Shown here piece after piece: positions 33,813-44,973 of a stretch of 64,000 bases of DNA (positions are counted from its first letter, which is position 1; the number at the start of each line of letters is the position of its first letter). This DNA is from Cryptomeria japonica (taxonomy: Eukaryota; Streptophyta; Pinopsida; Cupressales; Cupressaceae). The translations under genes were made by a program, and so were the position numbers. The stretch covers positions 477,614,900-477,678,899 of the forward strand of contig NC_081406.1 in assembly GCF_030272615.1 (NCBI RefSeq). Reading direction: 5' to 3'. The notes beneath the pieces were generated by a model, which was given only the letters and a program-made list of their open reading frames with translations, searched no databases and was not told the origin of the DNA.

Positions 33813-36800
33813 ATGGCTTCTTCATCTGCTCCTGAATTCATAGAAAACCCTACTGTAGTCGAAGTGATTAAATGCCCTAGACCTGTATTCTAGTTAGTTC
33901 TCGAGATTGCCAAGAAAGATGATAATGTTGGTGCATTTTCTCAAATCCCCAAAGGAGTAGTTTTTGCTGAAGACCCTAGAATGTACATACATTGTCACTT
34001 AGAAGAATTAGGTGATGAGGAAATCAAGAACATGTATAAGACTATAATTTGTGACGATTCTGGTAATGTGAAACCTGAACACAAAATCGTTGAAACCCTA
34101 GGATTCACTTAAATTCTCAGTATTCTGGAATTCCTTAAGGATGTTATAAGGATAGTTCTAAGCAAGGTTCATGGTGAATTCTTCTGGTTGGACTCAGTTC
34201 ACAAAATTACAAAAGAGGTAGTAAAAGCTGTGATAGGGTTACCTTCCACTGGTAATAGGCCCGATAAAACAAAGAAGGTCTCAAATGACCTAGTGACTAA
34301 CCTAACAGGTGCAACATCTGATAAGAGATCTTTAAGAGTAAATGATGTAACCGACATCAATTTCAAATTCATTAGCATGATTTTAGGCTACAAAACCACA
34401 CATGCAAATAGGTTAAACTCAGTCTCTAGCCTATGCATAAAGAGTGCCTATGATATGATTAAAGATAATGCAAAAATAGATGTGTGTGAATGGTTGAAAG
34501 ATGAACTTATTGACAATCTTGGAAAGATAAAGAAAGACAAAAAGGGGACATTCAAATTTAGAAACCTACTTGTCCATTTAATGCTACACATAACAAAACA
34601 AGTGCCCGGTATCGGTAACAAAAATCTTGGTTTTGATATACTGGTAGGTAAACAATTATCTGATTTACTAAATAACATGGGTGAAAACAAAGAAAAGAAT
34701 ATAAATGAGTACTTTCAGGCATTGAAGGCCCAAATGAATAACAGAGTCAGATTATCACAAGCAATTGTAAATAAGTATAAGGATGAAATATGCTTTGTTA
34801 TTAAGAAGGATGAGATTTGGATGGAGGCAGTTGTCCCAAGAACCATTTGGGTTACTGAAATGGGTTATGAAACTGATGACCACATAATTGAAACATATGC
34901 AAAAGCCCTCCTAGAAGCACCCAAGGAACCTAAAGAAGAGGTATTTGACAGTGTTGAGACTATTGAAAATCAAATCCAATCAAAGAAAAGGGTAAAGAAG
35001 GTGGAAGCAACAATTAGAAGAGTATCTAGACAAGCTAAAGCTATCAAAGAAGATGTACTTAAACAAATTGGTATTACTGAAGATGAGTTAGAAATACTTC
35101 AACCAGAAACTCACCTTTCACTGGTTGGAACTTCTTTGGAAAGTGATAAGCTAGCTACATTTAAAAGAGTTGTGAGAAAAAGGGAACCTTCATCGGTATC
35201 TACACCTTTAGCTAGAAGAACTAGACAGAAACAACAGGCAGTAAGGCCCCTGATAAGAAAAGTAACTCCAAAGAAGAAGTTAACACCCAAGAAGAAGACT
35301 CAACAAACCATTGCTCCAATTGACAAACTTCTAAATGAAATTACAGAGGATGGAAAGCTGAAAAACATCAATAAATTATATGATTCGTTATCAATTGATG
35401 ACAAGGAGAAAGTTGAAAATAGTGTAATTCTACACTTGGACATTTACAAGAAATTTTTAATGCAAGTTGTAGATGAATTACCGGCAGAACTATTTAAAAG
35501 ACTTGAAGCTAGAAGCCAGGCTGTTATAGAGCTTGATAAGAAAATGAAAATTGAAAAACTACTTGTTGTTTATCCTGTCAACTCACCAAAAGAGATAGAT
35601 GATTTGATCTTTGAGGCTAACCAGTCAGTATTTTCAACTGCACACCGGCATGTAGCACTTATGGTTGGTAGAGTGAATGAGGTAGCAGAGGAAATTGCAA
35701 ATGCATGGGACATATTCCTTGTAGAGAAGGAAAAGCAGGAAGAATATAGAAACCCTAAACCCATCAAAGTATATCAGAAGGATAAGAATAAGGAAAAAGG
35801 CAAGGTTGGTGGACCATCTAGCATAAAAATAAAAGATAACTTATCCCCACTACCTCTGGATACTCCACTAGTAGTTACCACTGACAATCAACAGGCTAGT
35901 GAGAATATGGGCATTCCACAAGAGGACACCAATCCCAATTTTGAGGTGTTATATATAGTTGACATTGACACACAAAAGGTCAATATTGTGGTAGATAAGG
36001 ATACAACTGGAAGAACAAATATGGCTAGTGAGCCACCGACAACAGATGGTATAGAAGGTAAACTGGTAGATGATAACACTAAGCAATAGGCAGAGCAACA
36101 GGCTCCATCACATCAACAGGTTCATACAGACACAATGCCACCGGCATTAGCTGAGCAATCCAAACCTTTGCTTAAAGAAATGGAAAGACAAACTGACCTA
36201 CTAGAGGTCACCACAAGCAAGGAAACTGCTCCCACCAGCGGGATACAGAGTGTTGGCTCTTCAAATGTAGAATTCAAATCAACTAATGTAACAGAAGTTC
36301 TTTTGGATTCTGTTAAGAAGATAACAATTTGTAGCTCACAAGCATACAAGGCAATAGATGATACCATTCCAATTTTGAAAATGATAACACCTAAATGTAA
36401 TGTAGATAATAAAGATTCCTTGAGTCAACTTGACACTTTGTCGAAGTATATTACTGACCAACACTATGATAGTTGAACAAATAAAAGAGGAAGCATTCAA
36501 GGAGAGACTAGAGAAAGAAAAACACAAATTCTTTGAGGAGGAAATAAACAAGTGTACAAGGAAATTTGACACACTTTTACCGGAACTATGTAGTACATTG
36601 AAGGAATTTAAAACTCTGTACAGGGATACATGTAAAACTAACTTTTTGGCAGTTGATGTAGACAAAAAGATCAGCAAGATACATGAGGAAATAAATCAAC
36701 TAGCTGATAATTTCATTAATTCATCTGATTCATTATCAGTTTTTGAGTAGAAAATAACAGGTTTTGAGGAAGAACTACTAAAGTTGGAAAGAGAGAAGGA

Positions 36801-37053
36801 AAGAATAAAAGCAAAGGCTAAAGATCTACAATGGAGACTTAGTCCAAAATTGGACTACCTCGCCTCCTTAAGAAAAGAAATATCTGATGCTTTGATTCAA
36901 GGACAGAAAACACTGACAGAGCAAATGTAACACCTCACCAGTACAGTTCAGAGGACTGAGGCTGCAATAAAAGACAGCAAAAAGTTCATTGAGAGCTTGA
37001 ATCTGGTTTTGGCAGATCTTTTTCAGATTGTAACCAATCGGTTACAAGGATGA
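33813..37053 (+). pseudogene. Element E ORF2: long conserved protein of unknown function (633-codon intact stretch)
   Basis: The best copy of ORF2. It starts MASSSAPEFIENP. TAG at 33891 (CAG in D) and TAA at 34110 interrupt the start; 34188-36089 is then fully open (633 codons). TAG at 36087 is at the same codon as a TAG in D. The frame goes on to about 36450, shifts once, and ends LQG at 37051 after TAG at 36748 and TAA at 36928 (both Gln in D). Regions: globular N-terminal domain (VIGLPSTGNRPDKTKK; WMEAVVPRTIWVTEMGYETDD); basic stretch (RRVSRQAKAIKED; KRVVRKREP; TPKKKLTPKKK); helical region (LEARSQAVIELDKKMKIEKL; RHVALMVGRVNEVAEEI); Pro/Thr linker; C-terminal coiled coil (FEEELLKLEREKERI). 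No known enzyme motif is visible. Confidence 0.85.
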
Positions 37054-37276
37054 AATAGGAAACCACACTCATTAACACTTTGACAACCTTTTTCATTGAT
37101 GCCAAAGGGGGAGTAGTGGAATGAGAAAAATAACCAGCAAATGACTCATCAGCTCAAGGGGAGCACATATTGTTTTGGTACACAAATTTTTGATAAGACA
37201 ATTCTGGTAGACTCTTTTGGATAACATTTTTTGGATTTTTCTCTTGAGTGTTGCCATCAATGCCAAAGGGGGAGAT
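37054..37276 (+). other. Element E: 3' untranslated region with three polypurine-like tracts
   Basis: CCAAAGGGGGAGTAG near 37102, AAGGGGAGC near 37156, and CCAAAGGGGGAGATTG ending at the LTR. The last (37264-37274) is the functional polypurine tract by position. CATTGATG or CATCAATG stands before the first and third. Confidence 0.8.
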
Positions 37277-38086
37277 TGTTGGCAATTGCACACTCCAATG
37301 AGATATTGTAGGTGATTGAAGGTTTTGTCATTGATGACAACCTTACAATCCTATGACACTGGCAAGACAATTTACAAGTACCAGCAAAGATAGACTCTAC
37401 ACCGGCATAGAGACCATCGACAGTAAAAGGAAGCATACCATCATAGAAGCCGACAAGAATTTTGTTTGTAATATATTTTGTTAATTATTGTAAAACCATT
37501 GTAGGCCGACTTGGCAAGTTGTAAAATGACTCATATATATAAGAGATCATTGTAGAACATTTTAGAAATATAGATGGAAGAAAATATATAGGAAAAATAA
37601 GGTAGACCTATTATGGGAATGATAGATTAAGGGTTTATGTATGAAGTAGAACTATAAACCGGTACTGGATCTGACATAGTAGATGCTATTTTGAAGCAGT
37701 ACAAGACATTGGATTTATATAATCCATTTTGTAAGTCAGTGAGACTTCCCATTTTGTAATTGAGTAGTGAGCTCTAGGCACTTGGCCTTCCTACATGTGC
37801 AGGCCCCTATTGTAACAGTAATATTCTCTTATTGGCTAGTAAGTGAATATTGTGGGTCACAAATCCCACCGAGGTTTTTCCCACACTGGGTTTCCTCGTT
37901 AAAATACTGTGTTATGGTGTGTTTTTCATGTGGTTACTGTTATCTCTATTTATTGCACTATTTCTTGTTTACCAGTATACAGTATTGATATGCTCTACAT
38001 GTTTTAAGTTAAGAAAATCATTTAACCGGTTAGATACTGATTCACCCCCCCCCCCCCCCCTCTCAGCATCTGTGGGAATCCTAAAA
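37277..38086 (+). repeat. Element E: 3' LTR
   Basis: 810 bp. It starts TGTTGGCAATTG and has a 16-C run at 38045-38060. It is followed by TTTTG and then sequence of the C LTR. Confidence 0.93.
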
Positions 38087-38091
38087 TTTTG

Positions 38092-38575
38092 AGTTTCCAA
38101 CAATTTTTAATGCTTTTAATTTCCTTCTCAATAAAAAACCTTACATCCTTCGGTATTTGGGGCCCTTAAAGGTGTCTCCCAAATGACCACAACTGAGAAT
38201 CACAACTTACAAAAAGTGCAAAATTGTCATGACAACAAATTGACAATATGACAATTTTGCATTATTCAACCAACTTAGACTCTTGACTATCATAATCCCT
38301 TAAGATGATTACATTTGATTCTAAACAATTAAAAATGACTCAAATAGACCTTTGTCCACTTGATCCCTCAATTTAGACCATTGTGACCCTTATTTACTTA
38401 ATTTGCCTTACAAGACCCTAGGTGACAATTTGACCCAAACATGTACAAACTTGTTACACTCCTAGGACATTTGAAATACAAAAAGGACCCATAGGGTCTT
38501 ATTACATTCATTATAGGCTAATAGAAGATCATCTTGCCCTTGGTTCATTCCTTCATAGGTGGTTCTCCTGCATCA
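38092..38575 (-). repeat. Element C: 5' LTR, portion right of element E
   Basis: 484 bp homologous to about 4735-5252 of the other LTR. On the minus strand the element begins here with TGATGCAGGAG. TSD CCCTC follows at 38576-38580. Confidence 0.9.
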
Positions 38576-38580
38576 CCCTC

Positions 38581-39041
38581 AAAGAGGAGGATTTCTAATT
38601 TCATTTACATTATTGCAACCACTTGGTTAATTCCAAAACCGGGGTTTGACTTGAATGAAAGCCTGTATTCCGAACACATTTCCCTTTCTCTTTGTGTCCA
38701 AGAAATAGTTGCACATCTGTACTTATGGAATTAAGCTTTATTTTTAGAGACAAAAACCCTTTTCAATGAGTGGAAATTTAGAAGGATCGATTGGAGGGTG
38801 CCCCTGTCCAGACACTGTCCCTACAAAGTTTTTCTGATTTTGCATAGCAGCTCCGAATCATCTCAAACTTCTCAGATCCAGGTGCACGACTGAATCCCGA
38901 ATCTATAGCTTTCTATTTTCACATACTTTTTCTTTATTTTCAGCACTTTTCTTTAATTCAATTAATCAACTTACAAAAGAGGGTCAATTGCATTCCAATT
39001 TCAATCAATCTATTTAGTATCCAGTCCTTGTTGTTGGACAT
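38581..39041. other. Sequence L, right part: unassigned older repeat
   Basis: It continues 3397-3624 after removal of C. It contains AGACACTGTCCC, a CAGATCCAGGTGCACGA stretch and AT-rich sequence. The style is that of an LTR or leader of an old gypsy element. I see no ORF or LTR end that would decide it. Confidence 0.4.
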
Positions 39042-40342
39042 TGTTGCTGCTAGGATATGTTGTTGTCATTGATGTCAACATATTCTTGCTCTGGTGATTG
39101 CTGATTGGTTTATTGTGATCATGGTTTGGTATATATTTCTAGTATCATTATATTCTTCTATATTGGTTTTGGTGTTCTGAGAAACTTAATTGATCATATC
39201 AGATTATCTGGTTTTGTAGTTTGTATATATGATTAGTGCTATGTAGAGTTCAGTATTCCCTCTAGTATATTTTGGTGTGATCATATCTTGAGTTGATCTT
39301 TTGATATATTGTTTGGGATAGTCTGTTGTATCTTAATTTCAGATGGTTCATGATTTGGTGTTCTGCAAGTTATCTTTCTTCCTGACAGTTGCTGTTGTTT
39401 GTCTATTCTTAAGGTTCAGATGTTGAGAAATGAAGATTTGATAAGTGGTGTTGGTGCAGCTATTGCTAATGATTCTAAAATTATTGCTAATGTTTCCTAA
39501 TTCCTTTCTATTTGTTTTGATGATCTGCATTGATCATTGTGCATGTTCTTGATGATTTTGTTGAACCAGTGATGTTCTTCATGTTATGTGGTTTTTCTGG
39601 TGATGTAGCGTGTTGTGGTTGATATTGGCATGATTTCTGGTGGTGTTGCATGTTTGGAGATTTCAATTAGATCCATGTTATATCATGTATATCATTATAT
39701 TGTTCTAGTGGTTGATCTTTGTATCGTGTGATGTAATTTTGTAATTGTGAGTCGAGGGTTTAGCCGACCTTGTTGTCAAGGTTGATGAATTGTATAAATA
39801 GGTGATATTGTCATGTAGTTTAGGTATCGAGGTTGTGTCTATATTATCAGAGAGTGGTGTATGTGCAAACAAATGATTCATTCTTTGGAACTATGATTGA
39901 GCAGAGATTGGTGTTGTAGAGACAACAATTATTCTTAACCAGAACTGTCATCAAGCATTTGGAGATGCTATTATTGCAGTTTATTTCTTCTAGATTGTAG
40001 TCTAAATCTTATTGTAAGTCAATGAGACTTCCCCGAGGGTTGTAGCCTTTTGAGTCATTATCTTTTGAGTAGTGTGCCTGAATGCATGTGCATTAGCCAT
40101 TGTAATATTTACACATACTATTGTAGAGTATCATCTTATTGTGGGTAGGTTCCCACCGTGGTTTTTCCCTTAACTGGGTTTTCCACATTAAAATCTTGGT
40201 ATTGTGTGTTGTGCTATCAATTTGCTAATCCTTGTTATTGTTGTAGTTTATCAGATCTATATTTGTGATTAAGTTTGTAGATTTGATGAAAACTGATTCA
40301 CCCCTCCCCCCTCTCAATTTTCCTTCATTGTTGTTGCCAACA
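39042..40342 (+). repeat. Element G: 5' LTR of a copia element
   Basis: 1,301 bp, TGTTGCTGCT to TTGCCAACA, with TGTTG/CAACA terminal inverted repeats. Near the start is TTGTCATTGATGTCAACA. A TATA box TATAAATA lies at 39793-39800. The R/U5 signature (GTGGGTAGGTTCCCACC, GGTTTTTCCC, GGGTTTTCC) is near 40140-40187, followed by CACCCCTCCCCCCTCTCA. The 3' partner is not in the window. Confidence 0.88.
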
Positions 40343-40344
40343 AT

Positions 40345-40356
40345 TGGTATCAGAGC
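40345..40356 (+). other. Element G: primer-binding site (initiator-Met tRNA)
   Basis: TGGTATCAGAGC, two bases after the LTR end. Confidence 0.93.
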
Positions 40357-40398
40357 TAGATCCTCTAGAAGAAGCTTAACCTCTTGGGGAGATCTGGG

Positions 40399-41478
40399 AT
40401 GACAATTGGAACTGGAGGTTAAATCTATAAGAAGGAGAGTCTGAGATTTCATGGAAGTAACTATTCTATATGGAAGAAATGGATGGAAGTGCACTTGAGA
40501 TGTCTTGGAGAAGATTACTGGAAGATTACAAAGAATGCCTATTCTGCTCCTCGAAATGGACTGGTTACTGCTGAAAAGATCAAGGGAGATGAACATAACA
40601 TTATAGGGAAGGAAGCATTACTGAGTGTCCTGACTGATTCAAAGATGACAAATGTAATGGGACTTCAGACAACACATGAGACCTGCGAGAAGCTTGAAAC
40701 CTTGTATGAAGGAGATAAACAAGTGAAATTTTCTAATTTACAGAGTTTGAAAGGAGAATATGAGATCTTGAAAATGGGTGAAGGAGAATATAAATACCTT
40801 TATAGATAAGGTGAATGATCTTGTCCTAGGTATTAGATGTGCCAATGAACCCTTGAAGAAGATGAAATTGTTGCTAAGGTTTTGAGATTTTTGCCTCTTT
40901 CTGATAAACATAAGGTAGTTTCTATTGATGAGATCCAGAGTGTGACTAGAGTGACAAGAGATATGTTGGTTGGAAATATTGGTGCATTTGAGATGAGAAA
41001 ATTTGGTGAATCACATGGAAAGTCTGAGACAATATTTAGAGCATCTATATTTGGAAAGAAGAAGTATGAACTTGAAGAATACAGAATATCCAGATATGAA
41101 AGAGAAAGAAGAGAGATGGAAGAGAAAGAATGAGAACTGGATGATCTTGAAGCATTGATTTCCTAGAGATTGCCTAAGGGAGACGGTAAGTATGATGTAG
41201 AATTACCCTTGAAATGTTTCTCTTGCAATAAGGTAGGACATTTTTCTTCTAGGTTCCCGAAGAGAATGGCTAAGTACGATAGGCATGATAAATTTGATAA
41301 GCAAGACAAAAATGATAGATATGAGAAGCATGAGAAGTTGATAAGCCTTACAAGTCTAACCAGAAGTATAAGCATAAGAAGAACTATTATTATGTTGTTG
41401 ATGAAGGTGTTACAAATGAAGAATCATAAGGAGAGGAAGTTTTCTTTCTTGCAATTAAAGAAGATGGATCGGTACTAG
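40399..41478 (+). pseudogene. Element G: copia Gag (several frameshifts)
   Basis: The start is at ATG 40399 (MTIGTGG, then a TAA). The frame shows the copia Gag pattern LRFHGSNYSIWKKWMEVHL (DUF4219-like), then ETCEKLETLYEGDKQVKFSNLQSLKGEYE and, after frameshifts near 40800 and 40860, DEIVAKVLRFLP and NIGAFEMRKFGE (UBN2-like core). A Lys/Glu-rich helical stretch precedes the zinc knuckle CFSCNKVGHFSSRFP (last Cys lost) near 41217-41260. A TGA at 41131-41133 and a TAG at 41164-41166 also break it. Gag packages the RNA into particles. It is more decayed than that of element J, to which it is similar in layout. Confidence 0.88.
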
Positions 41479-41615
41479 TTGATTCCAGTAGCTACACTAT
41501 TGAGGAGAAATCTTTGGTTGCTAAAGTTGAGAAAAAAGATGAATGGGTGATTGACAACGGTTGTTCACATCATATGACTAGTGATAACACCAAATTTGTG
41601 AGTATGGAAAAGTAT
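41479..41615 (+). pseudogene. Element G: start of protease, truncated by element H
   Basis: KVEKKDEWVIDNGCSHHMTSDNTKF is the copia protease start spread over about 41524-41595 (family: WIIDSGCSHHMT; here the Ser next to the catalytic Asp is Asn). Coding stops being copia-like at 41615, where the LTR of H begins. The rest of G must lie right of the window edge. Confidence 0.88.
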
Positions 41616-42742
41616 TGTATACACATAAAAATGGCTATGAGCGATTAAATAAATATTTAATATTTATTTAATAATTATTCTTCTATTAAATAGTTAATTT
41701 GAAAAGATTAATTTATTTAATTCATTTCATGTCTTTCTATTAATTAATTTAATTGAAACATTTTATCAATTAATTCATTTATCCTATTCTTCTAATCAAT
41801 TAATTAAATATCTAATATTTAATTACTCATTCAATCAATTAAATATCTAATATTTAATGGTTATTCCTCTATCCTATAGTCTCAATTATTAAATAATTTC
41901 TTAAATTATTTAATTTCATTTCCAACTCATTCTTCCATCTCCACTTCATCTTTCCTTTGCCAACTTATCCACCATGTGGCTAAATTAATTCAACAAAATT
42001 AAAATAAATAAATCATTTATTAGCTACTTATCTTCAACCTCCAAAATAAATGAAATATTGTGTATGTACACATATTTCTTAACCTTCTTCTATATTCTCT
42101 CCAACATCCCTACATCTTAGGAAGGAATTGATTCCACTTGTCCTCTCATGCCTAAATATTCTCCAACCACCCCTAGATTCCCTCAGTTAGAAATCCAATC
42201 AAGGTGAGATGAGTGACACTTGTATTCTCCTTCCCCCTTTCTCTCAATCTTCACCTTTGCTCACAGCCTTCAAAATCTATAGATCTGATCATGACCATTG
42301 ATCTAGGACATATCATCTTATCCTCTCAAAGTCTATAAATGTGGGAGTTTGAGTTGAGAAAGAGTTAGTCTTCAAGTGAGTTTTCAAGTTAACCATTTGT
42401 GAAAACTTATGCATCCATGACTTTTAATCTTGAAGCAAATAGCATAATCATTTAGCATTGCATATCATAGTATCAGGCAACTATCAATTATCAGTCCATT
42501 CTTCATATGCCATCTTGAAAGCTATCAGTGCTTGTTTGAGAGCACATCATCTGCAACCAGGAACATTGGAGTTAGGACACAATGAGACTTAAATCATGAA
42601 GGTAATAATATGGTTTTTATTTTAATATCAATTTCATGTAGTTTCATTGGTTGATTTTGAATTTCGTATAGCATTTCCTTTGCATTTTGTGAAACTAATA
42701 TGTTGCAGGTAGTATTCTAATGATGAAATTCAAGTCGACACA
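41616..42742 (+). repeat. Element H: 5' LTR
   Basis: About 1,127 bp, TGTATACACA to GTCGACACA. The first part is very AT-rich with repeated TTAATTAATT/ATATTTAAT stretches. A TATA box TATAAAT lies at 42334-42340. The end could be 42740 or 42742; the 3' LTR is not available for comparison. Confidence 0.75.
42334..42340 (+). promoter_or_regulatory. Element H: likely TATA box
   Basis: CTATAAATG followed by GTGGGAG in the 3' half of the LTR, the usual U3 position. Confidence 0.55.
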
Positions 42743-42745
42743 TTT

Positions 42746-42764
42746 TGGCACCCACCATGGGGCT
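42746..42764 (+). other. Element H: primer-binding site (decayed, tRNA-Arg type)
   Basis: TGGCACCCACCATGGGGCT. Plant Tat/Ogre-like elements commonly have TGGCGCCCACCGTGGGGC here. Both differences are CG to CA, as expected for loss of methylated CpG on the other strand. Confidence 0.78.
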
Positions 42765-44973
42765 GGAGCCTCGCATATGTCTTTCTAATATCTTGTCTAG
42801 TTCTTGCAAAAACAAATTTAACGCATTTGTAATCTAGATTCACGCTTGTGTGAGTTCTTACAATGCTTTTATTTAATAGGTTAGTACTGTTGTCCTTCAG
42901 GTTAGCACATTTGACATTTAGGTTAGTGCTTTTGTCTGCAAATCAATGCATTTAATCCTCAGACTAGCACTTTTGTCCTGCAAGTTACCGCATGTGTCAT
43001 TTTGGTTAGCACTTTTGTCAGTGATTTCTCGCTTCTTAGTCCGCAGAGCGGTGCTTTTGTATCACAGGTTCAGGATTTTGAGGTGAAAGACAACACATTT
43101 TTTAGGACAACGCTTTTATTTACAACAAAATTTTCCCATAGGTCCAAATGTCCAAGAACTTAAATTTTTCAAACTACTGCCATATCTATGTGCAAGGTTG
43201 TTTTTAAGCAAATTTCATGCATTTTCTCACATAGTTAATTAAGAATTTTATTTTGAAAAGTAACACATCATATCTTGCTCATTTAGCTTAACTAAGGGCA
43301 TAAATTGACAGCATGCAACTTGCATTTTGAGTGACTTTTTTAAAGTAGTTGCACATAGGCTTTAGAAGGATAAAATAAACTTGTGTTTTCCGTGCTTGAT
43401 GAAGTAGTAGGTAAGTATGCTCTCACCCTCATATGGTGATCAGAAAACCAGACCTACTTTCTCTTATGTGTAACCTTTAGAGGGCCTTCCTTGAGGGGGC
43501 TAGTGAGAGGGGAATGACCCAAAATGGAAATGGGCTAATACCGAGTCCCTCCAATCCACTCTAAATAAATTTTGTTTGTGATGAAAGTCACAAGCAACAT
43601 GTGCTGATAAGTTCATATCGACACTATGTTTCCCCATAAACCCTATGGAGCATAACCTTTATAGGTTGGGAATCTTCTATATTTATAGAGCTAAAAGTGA
43701 TGCATGTATGGCCACATGATCAGAAGCATTTACTAAAAACCACTTGTACTAGTTGCCAAAATCCTTCTAATTGTTGGCGCAGGAGTTTGGACCTCTGAAG
43801 CGGCTCACACACATACAGTTCTTAGTAGAGATATAAAGTTTTCCATTGGGAGTTTTTATAGAAACTGGTGCTTGGCTGCCCTAGAGAAGTGAGTGCTGAG
43901 GGTGGAGTCAGTGGGGTCAAGCATCTAAATATCTACTTTGAATAGTGTAGCCTCGGGGGAAACCCCATGTGAGATTCAACAACTATTGTCTTAGCTTGCC
44001 ATAAGATTTGTACTTTCTTGTGCATTTTGTTTTTCAAACATTGTGTCTTCTATGTCTATAACATGCTCAGAATGGTCAAAAATTGAACAAAGTCATCATC
44101 TAAAGATGAACACAAATCCAACAACTTGATGGAAAATTTGAAGAGAATCCTTGAAATATAGTCAAAATAGCACCTTTATCCAATAAGTTAGCACTTTTGA
44201 TAAAAAACGTTAGCACAAATGCTTTCTCACATCTGAAACAAAGCATATCAAACAAAAATTTCAAAATCAGTATCAAAACACTTCTTGAGTAGATTTGTCT
44301 TTAAACTATCACACATTTTCAAACTAGTTTGATAGCTGGGTCACCAATCTAACAGGCTATTTCCAAAAGGTTTCTATAAGCATAAAACATTCAACAAGCT
44401 ATTGATTCAAACATCCTAAGTGCAAAAATCAACATCATTGTCAGTTTCTCATCAAGATATATCAAATCTTCTATCACGACACTTGATCAATCCACCTTGT
44501 GATCATTACCTTGGATATATCTTTCCTATTTTGAACCTAGGTTATATCAAAATCAGAATTGCACCCACATTGGAATCAAGCAAACTTGTAAACTATCATA
44601 TGCTTATATGACTTTTAAGCATTGCCTTAAGAAAAGAAAACCCAGTTAGAAAGCTACTCAGAAAAGGATAAGATTCTTGTATATCAATCGCAAGATCTTA
44701 TTAAAACATAGGACATTCCTACACCATTTTTGTCACTATTTACATGGCTGCGAGACAGAATTTGATAGAGAAATTTTGTAAGGACATGCTTTTCAACAAA
44801 GAGATGCTTTATCACAACAAACAAACAATAGTGGTAAAATCAACAAAGCATACCTTCCTAAACCAATAATCACCTATTGAGTTGTCTTTGGAAAACTTCA
44901 AAAGTTTTGAAACAATCACATGCCGGTTTGGGCTAGAGCTCAATACGAATAACTCAGAAAACAATAAAAACAA
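42765..44973 (+). other. Element H: long 5' leader, no gene seen
   Basis: About 2.2 kb between PBS and gag. A motif like GCACTTTTGTC/GTTAGCACTTTTG recurs between about 42895 and 43025 and again near 44190-44220, a degenerate short repeat. ORFs are short and AT-driven. Long leaders are usual in Tat/Ogre-like elements; in some relatives a small ORF sits here, but I see none. Confidence 0.55.

Larger units (their letters stand above)
31519..38086 (+). mobile_element. Element E: second pol-less LTR retrotransposon with ORF1 and ORF2
   Basis: 6,568 bp, the same organisation and family as element D. LTRs are 791 bp (5') and 810 bp (3'), about 5% different by eye, part of it from C-tract length. 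TSD is TTTTC (31514-31518) and TTTTG (38087-38091), one mismatch. The uninterrupted LTR of element C near 4722-4740 preserves the empty target. The LTR ends are decayed: TATTGG instead of TGTTGG at the start, and CTAAAA instead of CTAACA at the 3' end. ORF2 is better preserved than in D. Confidence 0.93.

Noticed and set aside
42765-44973. A gene in the leader of element H
   Set aside because: Only short AT-driven frames; the stretch is fully explained as a long retroelement leader.
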